Source of the DNA: Anaerolineae bacterium
GTDB lineage: Bacteria > Chloroflexota > Anaerolineae > Aggregatilineales > Phototrophicaceae
Length of the DNA stretch: 64,000 bases
Reading direction: 5' to 3'
NCBI GenBank assembly: GCA_017303635.1
Contig: JAFLCG010000012.1
Span: 124,001 to 188,000 of the forward strand
The notes under the pieces: generated by a model
Database searches by the model: none
What the model was told of the DNA's origin: nothing
The model's input: the letters and a program-made list of their open reading frames with translations, nothing else
Made by a program: the position numbers and the translations under genes
Shown: positions 60,578-64,000 of the stretch, piece after piece
Position numbering within the stretch: position 1 is the first letter of the stretch
Layout: each line of letters starts with the position of its first letter

Positions 60578-61036
60578 CTAGGCCCGCCAGATCTGCCGTT
60601 CCGCGGAATGCGTTCCCAATTCGTAGAGTTCAATGCGCCAGGGAGCCAATTTGAGTATGCCGTAGGATGGGTCATCCACGGCCTTGAATGCTATGGCCGG
60701 GTCGTAGCCGAGGGGTGGCGGCGTCTCCTTAAATAGATTCCAAATGCGGATTTTGGTCAGCGGATCATCCACCCATTCCGCTATCGCCTCTACATAGACT
60801 GGCTTCATGACATTGGCCATGTAGGTCAGGGACACATGTGGATTGTGCAACAGGTGCCTGGCTTTGTGACTATCCGGTCGGGTCGCAATCCAGCCGGTCG
60901 AACCTTCCCAGATGGGATGCAGCACTCGCGAGCGGGGACGACCCTGCGAATCGACCGTTGCCACATTGCACCAAACGGCGCTATGGACACGAGCAAGAAA
61001 TTCGGTTTCGATCTCGGCAAATGATTGGACGTCCAT
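60578..61036 (-). CDS. PPOX-class flavin-dependent protein
   Basis: 152 residues. VHSAVWCNVATVDSQGRPRS, RVLHPIWEGSTGWIATRPDS and KARHLLHNPHVSLTYM match pyridoxamine 5'-phosphate oxidase-like split barrels. ATG 61036 has GGAGAACACC ahead. It follows the ArsR-type gene at 61111 on the same strand, 75 nt apart, perhaps its target. Substrate unknown. Confidence 0.85.
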   Translation of the reverse strand: MDVQSFAEIETEFLARVHSAVWCNVATVDSQGRPRSRVLHPIWEGSTGWIATRPDSHKARHLLHNPHVSLTYMANVMKPVYVEAIAEWVDDPLTKIRIWNLFKETPPPLGYDPAIAFKAVDDPSYGILKLAPWRIELYELGTHSAERQIWRA

Positions 61037-61110
61037 GGTGTTCTCCTTCCATCAGAGGTGGGAGGATATCTGGCGAAGACGCCTAATCCTCCCCTACTAA
61101 TCAGGTGGGT

Positions 61111-61755
61111 TCATCCCGTTGGGCGGTCGGATTCTTCTGCCGGGGTCAGCCAGTAGCGCCCCCCATCCCGCTCCCGGCGGAGATAACCACAATCGACCAT
61201 GTCCCGGCGCAGGCTAACATGGTCGCTGGGGAAGACGCCTTTCAGAATCGCGTTGACCTCTGGCTCGGTATAGAAGCGGTCGGCCTGAAAAAGTGTGGCC
61301 AACCAGCGCAGAATAACGATCAACTTCTTCTGCTGGCGCACAGGCAGGCGGGTGATCTTCCCGTTGAGCGTGTGGTCTCGCAGGATCTGGGCATCGGCAG
61401 GGTCCCAGCCCAGCGCATCAATCCAGGCATCATTGCGCTGGGGCGCGGCGTATTGGGCGGGTGGTTGTTCGATTTGCGCGACCATCTCCTTGAAGGTTTT
61501 CAGGCTGGCTTCATTCACCCGGTAAAAACGCTGATTGCCTGCCATGCGCAGGTTGAGCAACCCGGCCTCCCGCAGCTTGGTCAGATGATGCGAAACGGTT
61601 GGCTCGGTCAGGTTGATGGCTGTAGCCAATTCCCCAACGGTGTATTCCCGCTCATGCAAACGGGCAATGATCGTCAGGCGACTTTCATCGGCCACAGCCT
61701 TGAGTGAGGTGAGGAGCATCATCTGCCATTCAGGTGAGGTTTTGGATTCGGTCAT
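61111..61755 (-). CDS. ArsR-family regulator with C-terminal DUF2087
   Basis: 214 residues. Winged helix-turn-helix (KAVADESRLTIIARLHEREY, TVGELATAINLTEPTVSHHL, LREAGLLNLRMAGNQRFYRV) then DUF2087 from about 125 (ITRLPVRQQKKLIVILRWLA, YTEPEVNAILKGVFPSDHVS, RRDMVDCGYLRRERDGGRYW). No CVC metal motif, so not a classical metal sensor. The palindrome at 61789-61818 just upstream is a likely operator for autoregulation. Confidence 0.9.
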   Translation of the reverse strand: MTESKTSPEWQMMLLTSLKAVADESRLTIIARLHEREYTVGELATAINLTEPTVSHHLTKLREAGLLNLRMAGNQRFYRVNEASLKTFKEMVAQIEQPPAQYAAPQRNDAWIDALGWDPADAQILRDHTLNGKITRLPVRQQKKLIVILRWLATLFQADRFYTEPEVNAILKGVFPSDHVSLRRDMVDCGYLRRERDGGRYWLTPAEESDRPTG

Positions 61756-61788
61756 GGATTCACCTCCTGACCCTTGAATTTATGTAAA

Positions 61789-61818
61789 CATCTAATTAGA
61801 TTATCATCAAATTAGATG
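61789..61818. promoter_or_regulatory. Palindromic operator of the ArsR-type gene
   Basis: CATCTAATT (61789-61797) and AATTAGATG (61810-61818) are exact inverted arms 12 nt apart; ATCTAATTAGAT (61790-61801) is itself a palindrome. AT-rich patch 34 nt before the start codon, where the promoter should be. Confidence 0.7.
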
Positions 61819-61874
61819 GATGCGTCAAGGTTTAGGTGAACACCGTTACCCTCTGCCCCACCCGAATCAGGGGT

Positions 61875-62525
61875 TCATTTACGGGAACCGCTGGGGGCAA
61901 AGGCGGCAGTCAAGCCAAGGCCAATGTAGATTGACCCGGCAACATAACGCTGAAAACCCATGAACCAACGATTGCCGCGGAGCCACTTTCCCGCGGTTCC
62001 GGAAGCCAGCGCGTAGAGGCTGTCAGTCGTTAATCCGAGGCAGACATAGATGAAGCCGAGCAGCAGAATCTGGGCACGAGCCACATCCGGCCCATGGGAT
62101 TGATCAATGAACTGAGGGAAGAAAGCCAGGAAAAAGAGTGCCGTCTTGGGGTTAAAAATGGCAACGATCAATCCCTGCTGGAAAATGCGCCGCAGCGGTT
62201 GCGGTTCGACTGCAACGGCCTCAGCCGGTTTGGACGTGAGCAGAGTCCGCACACCGATATAGACCAGGTAGGCCGCACCAATGTACTTGACGAGATCAAA
62301 GGCGAAGGCTGACGTGCTGAGAATGGCAGAGAGACCGAAAGCAGCAGCCAACACATGGATGCTGTTACCAGAGGCTCCAGCCAACGCCGAAGCCAACCCG
62401 GCTGGGCGGCCCTGGTCAACGCTGCGGGTGATGATATACAAGACGACCGGCCCCGGTGTGAGCAGCAGAGTCACACTGGCACCGAAGAACAATAAGAAGG
62501 TAGGCAAAGCCGGCAGTATGTCCAT
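61875..62525 (-). CDS. LysE/RhtB-family amino-acid exporter
   Basis: 216 residues from ATG 62525. Six helices; FFGASVTLLLTPGPVVLYII and GRPAGLASALAGASGNSIHV (the G-x-G-x2-G-type LysE start), then FQQGLIVAIFNPKTALFFLA. Exports amino acids or homoserine lactones; substrate unknown. The longer frame to 62675 is upstream non-coding DNA. Confidence 0.9.
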   Translation of the reverse strand: MDILPALPTFLLFFGASVTLLLTPGPVVLYIITRSVDQGRPAGLASALAGASGNSIHVLAAAFGLSAILSTSAFAFDLVKYIGAAYLVYIGVRTLLTSKPAEAVAVEPQPLRRIFQQGLIVAIFNPKTALFFLAFFPQFIDQSHGPDVARAQILLLGFIYVCLGLTTDSLYALASGTAGKWLRGNRWFMGFQRYVAGSIYIGLGLTAAFAPSGSRK

Positions 62526-62675
62526 GCTGGTATCCGTTGGATGATAGGGAAAGCGCGATGTGTTTATGATAGAGGACAAGCCAAAGCGATGTCTATGACC
62601 GAGATCAGGACCAATTCTGTCCGGGTTGCGCATGAACATAGAAATAGATCGTTTATTCTGGACCAGGAGTACCAC

Positions 62676-63089
62676 ATGGAAACGCAGCGTCCGGTAGGAC
62701 TGAGCAAAACACAGGGTTGGGAGATCGGTGTGCGGCGAACCCTACCGCTATCCGCCATTGAACTCTGGACTCGACTGATGACCCCACCTGGCCTAGGCGA
62801 ATGGCTGGGCGAGGGTGTGCCACTACCATTGGGAGTTAAACAGCATTTCACGACGAAGTCGGGCATTCGATGCGAGATGCGCAGTTATGAGGAGGGTAGC
62901 CTTATCCGAATGCGCTGGCAACCGTCTGACTGGGCCGAACCCTCAACCCTGCAAGTGCGCCTGACACCGGCGAAAAGCGGGGTGACCCTGAGCTTCCATC
63001 ATGAACATCTGCCCGATGGCGATCAGCGCGAAGCCATGCGGGCGCACTGGGCACGTGTGATTAATCGACTGGCAGAAATCCGTTCGTAG
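62676..63089 (+). CDS. SRPBCC (AHSA1-like) domain protein
   Basis: 137 residues from ATG 62676 (CAGGAG 7 nt ahead). WEIGVRRTLPLSAIELWTRL, GLGEWLGEGVPLPLGVKQHF, CEMRSYEEGSLIRMRWQPSD and LQVRLTPAKSGVTLSFHHEH describe an SRPBCC/AHSA1 helix-grip fold. Ligand unknown. Confidence 0.78.
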   Translation: METQRPVGLSKTQGWEIGVRRTLPLSAIELWTRLMTPPGLGEWLGEGVPLPLGVKQHFTTKSGIRCEMRSYEEGSLIRMRWQPSDWAEPSTLQVRLTPAKSGVTLSFHHEHLPDGDQREAMRAHWARVINRLAEIRS

Positions 63090-63116
63090 TTTCGGCAGGA
63101 GCGCATCGAGCAAGTT

Positions 63117-63896
63117 ATGAGCATCAATCTGAACCACATTCGGAATCAACTCCAATCGGGTGAGGTCGGTCAGCGGAGCCAGGCCGTGCTCCAACTGCAA
63201 CCCGGTAACGGCTTTGATGACCAGGCTATCACGCTGTTAGTGAGCATCATTTGTACGGATGCCGACTTGAACGTGGTCGAAGATGCCACCTGGGTATTGG
63301 TTCGGCATGGTCAGGCCGCGACCACCGCCCTGCTCGATGCGCTGCCTCACCCCGAAGCGCGCATCCGACATAACATCGTGCATACACTGGGTAAGCTGGC
63401 CGATGCTGACGCGGTGCCCGCATTGATCGAGGCCACGAACGACCCAGATCCGACTGTTCGGCTCAAGGCGATCTATGCGCTAGGGCAGGTCGGCGATCCA
63501 CGCGCACTGGCGGCATTGATCGCGTGCCTGGATGACCCAACTCAGAATGTGAGTTGGACGGCCCGCGAGGTGATCGAAGGATTTGGCGAAGAGGCCATGG
63601 AACATCTGATTGCGGCACTGAATCAGCCTTCGGTCCAGGTGCGGGAACTGGTGGCGAGCCTGCTGGGTGAGATCGGTGGAACGCGGGCCGTGGAGGCCCT
63701 GGCGACGGCCATCCACACCGAAGATTGGCAGATCCGGGTGGCAGTTCTGGAAGCTTTGAGCCAGGTGAATGATCCTGGCGCACGAGCGATCATCGCTGAG
63801 CGGGTGGCTGACCCCCACCCCGGTGTGCGGGCGCTGGCAACCAGCTTGAGTAAACCGCGCGAAGGCTCCCGCACCTCGAGGAAACTGGGATGGTAA
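63117..63896 (+). CDS. HEAT-repeat (PBS-lyase type) protein
   Basis: 259 residues of tandem HEAT units: DATWVLVRHGQAATTALLDA, VHTLGKLADADAVPALIEAT, IYALGQVGDPRALAALIACL, LVASLLGEIGGTRAVEALAT. Same repeat style as the C-terminus of the TIR-NACHT protein. Binding scaffold; partner unknown. The next gene starts before its stop (overlap 7 nt), so they are coupled. Confidence 0.85.
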   Translation: MSINLNHIRNQLQSGEVGQRSQAVLQLQPGNGFDDQAITLLVSIICTDADLNVVEDATWVLVRHGQAATTALLDALPHPEARIRHNIVHTLGKLADADAVPALIEATNDPDPTVRLKAIYALGQVGDPRALAALIACLDDPTQNVSWTAREVIEGFGEEAMEHLIAALNQPSVQVRELVASLLGEIGGTRAVEALATAIHTEDWQIRVAVLEALSQVNDPGARAIIAERVADPHPGVRALATSLSKPREGSRTSRKLGW

Positions 63897-64000
63897 TTCA
63901 GCAGGGTGACCTGTTCTGGGTACAGCTCGAGATGGATGATGGGGCGGACAGCATCCCGCATCCCCAGGTGGTGCTGCAAGATACGGTGCTCAATCAGAGC
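63890..64000 (+). CDS. PemK/MazF-like toxin-family protein, 5' part only
   Basis: 37 codons to the window edge: MVIQQGDLFWVQLEMDDGAD then PHPQVVLQDTVLNQS, the MazF/PemK opening (QGD..WV.L...HP.VV.Q). Starts inside the HEAT gene's end. Whether an antitoxin is coupled cannot be seen; the upstream partner here is the HEAT protein, which is unusual for MazF. Confidence 0.7.
   Translation, partial: MVIQQGDLFWVQLEMDDGADSIPHPQVVLQDTVLNQS

Overview
The window is a gene-dense, roughly 55-60% GC bacterial chromosome segment. Its content fits a member of the Chloroflexota (Anaerolineae-like). Indications are a T-box leader on pheS, F420/deazaflavin-type and PPOX flavin enzymes, large STAND/TIR proteins, lipobox lipoproteins, a CrtI-type desaturase, and intergenic regions crowded with short interspersed repeats. 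The phylum call is an inference from gene content; there is no rRNA or other phylogenetic marker I could compare.

Layout. 1-4290: truncated rlmB, a DinB-fold protein, cysS, a deazaflavin-type nitroreductase and an SDR. 4436-8729: a secreted repeat protein, xseB and a NarL-type two-component operon. 8730-9324: repeats and MITEs. 9325-12000: a PPOX protein, an FHA-TM-thioredoxin gene with an in-frame UGA at the first redox Cys position and a SECIS-like hairpin (best candidate for something new), and a membrane protein with a paralog at 55 kb. 12091-19860: rsmH, pheT, and pheS with its T-box leader. pheS and pheT are separated by a nuclease-like gene and a YeiH transporter bordered by repeats. 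19894-26000: two paralogous membrane glycosyltransferases, two lipoproteins and a HAD-like protein lacking the nucleophile. 26172-27948: infC (apparent AUC start), rpmI, rplT and a terminator. 28-33.5 kb: small metabolic and hypothetical genes, including an acyl-CoA carboxylase beta subunit.

33677-41805 is a co-directional cluster that looks like a conflict or signalling system: a dead trypsin-like protein with zinc ribbons, a YbjN-like protein, a TIR-NACHT-HEAT giant and a TIR-SUMF1-fold protein. It is followed by a Uma2-family nuclease. 42-47 kb holds secreted proteins and a carotenoid desaturase. 47-49.6 kb is an AT-richer island of orphan immunity-like genes separated by GC-rich 3'-end gene fragments. 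49.6-55.3 kb is a sugar-type operon (two Gfo/Idh oxidoreductases, two CUT1 permeases) interrupted by xisH/xisI and by a methyltransferase cassette flanked by composite repeats. 55.4-64 kb has the second paralog of the membrane family, an HTH transposase-like fragment, a dehydrogenase, a DinB protein, membrane and PPOX proteins, an ArsR regulator with a palindromic operator, a LysE exporter, an SRPBCC protein, a HEAT-repeat protein and the start of a PemK/MazF-like toxin.

Several repeat families run through the window: a MITE with AGGACTTACGCA ends; GTAGGGGCG...CGCCC palindromes; a CTCTCCC...GAGAGGGG...GTGAGGG element; TGTGAACTGTCCACTGTGAAC-type and AGCTATCAGC-type words; and CTTTGC / CACAGAG tracts. 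They lie in intergenic DNA but also form gene termini and in-frame inserts in essential or conserved proteins (PheT, HAD, both glycosyltransferases). No CRISPR array, tRNA or rRNA was found by eye. All calls are from reading the sequence; no database search was run.
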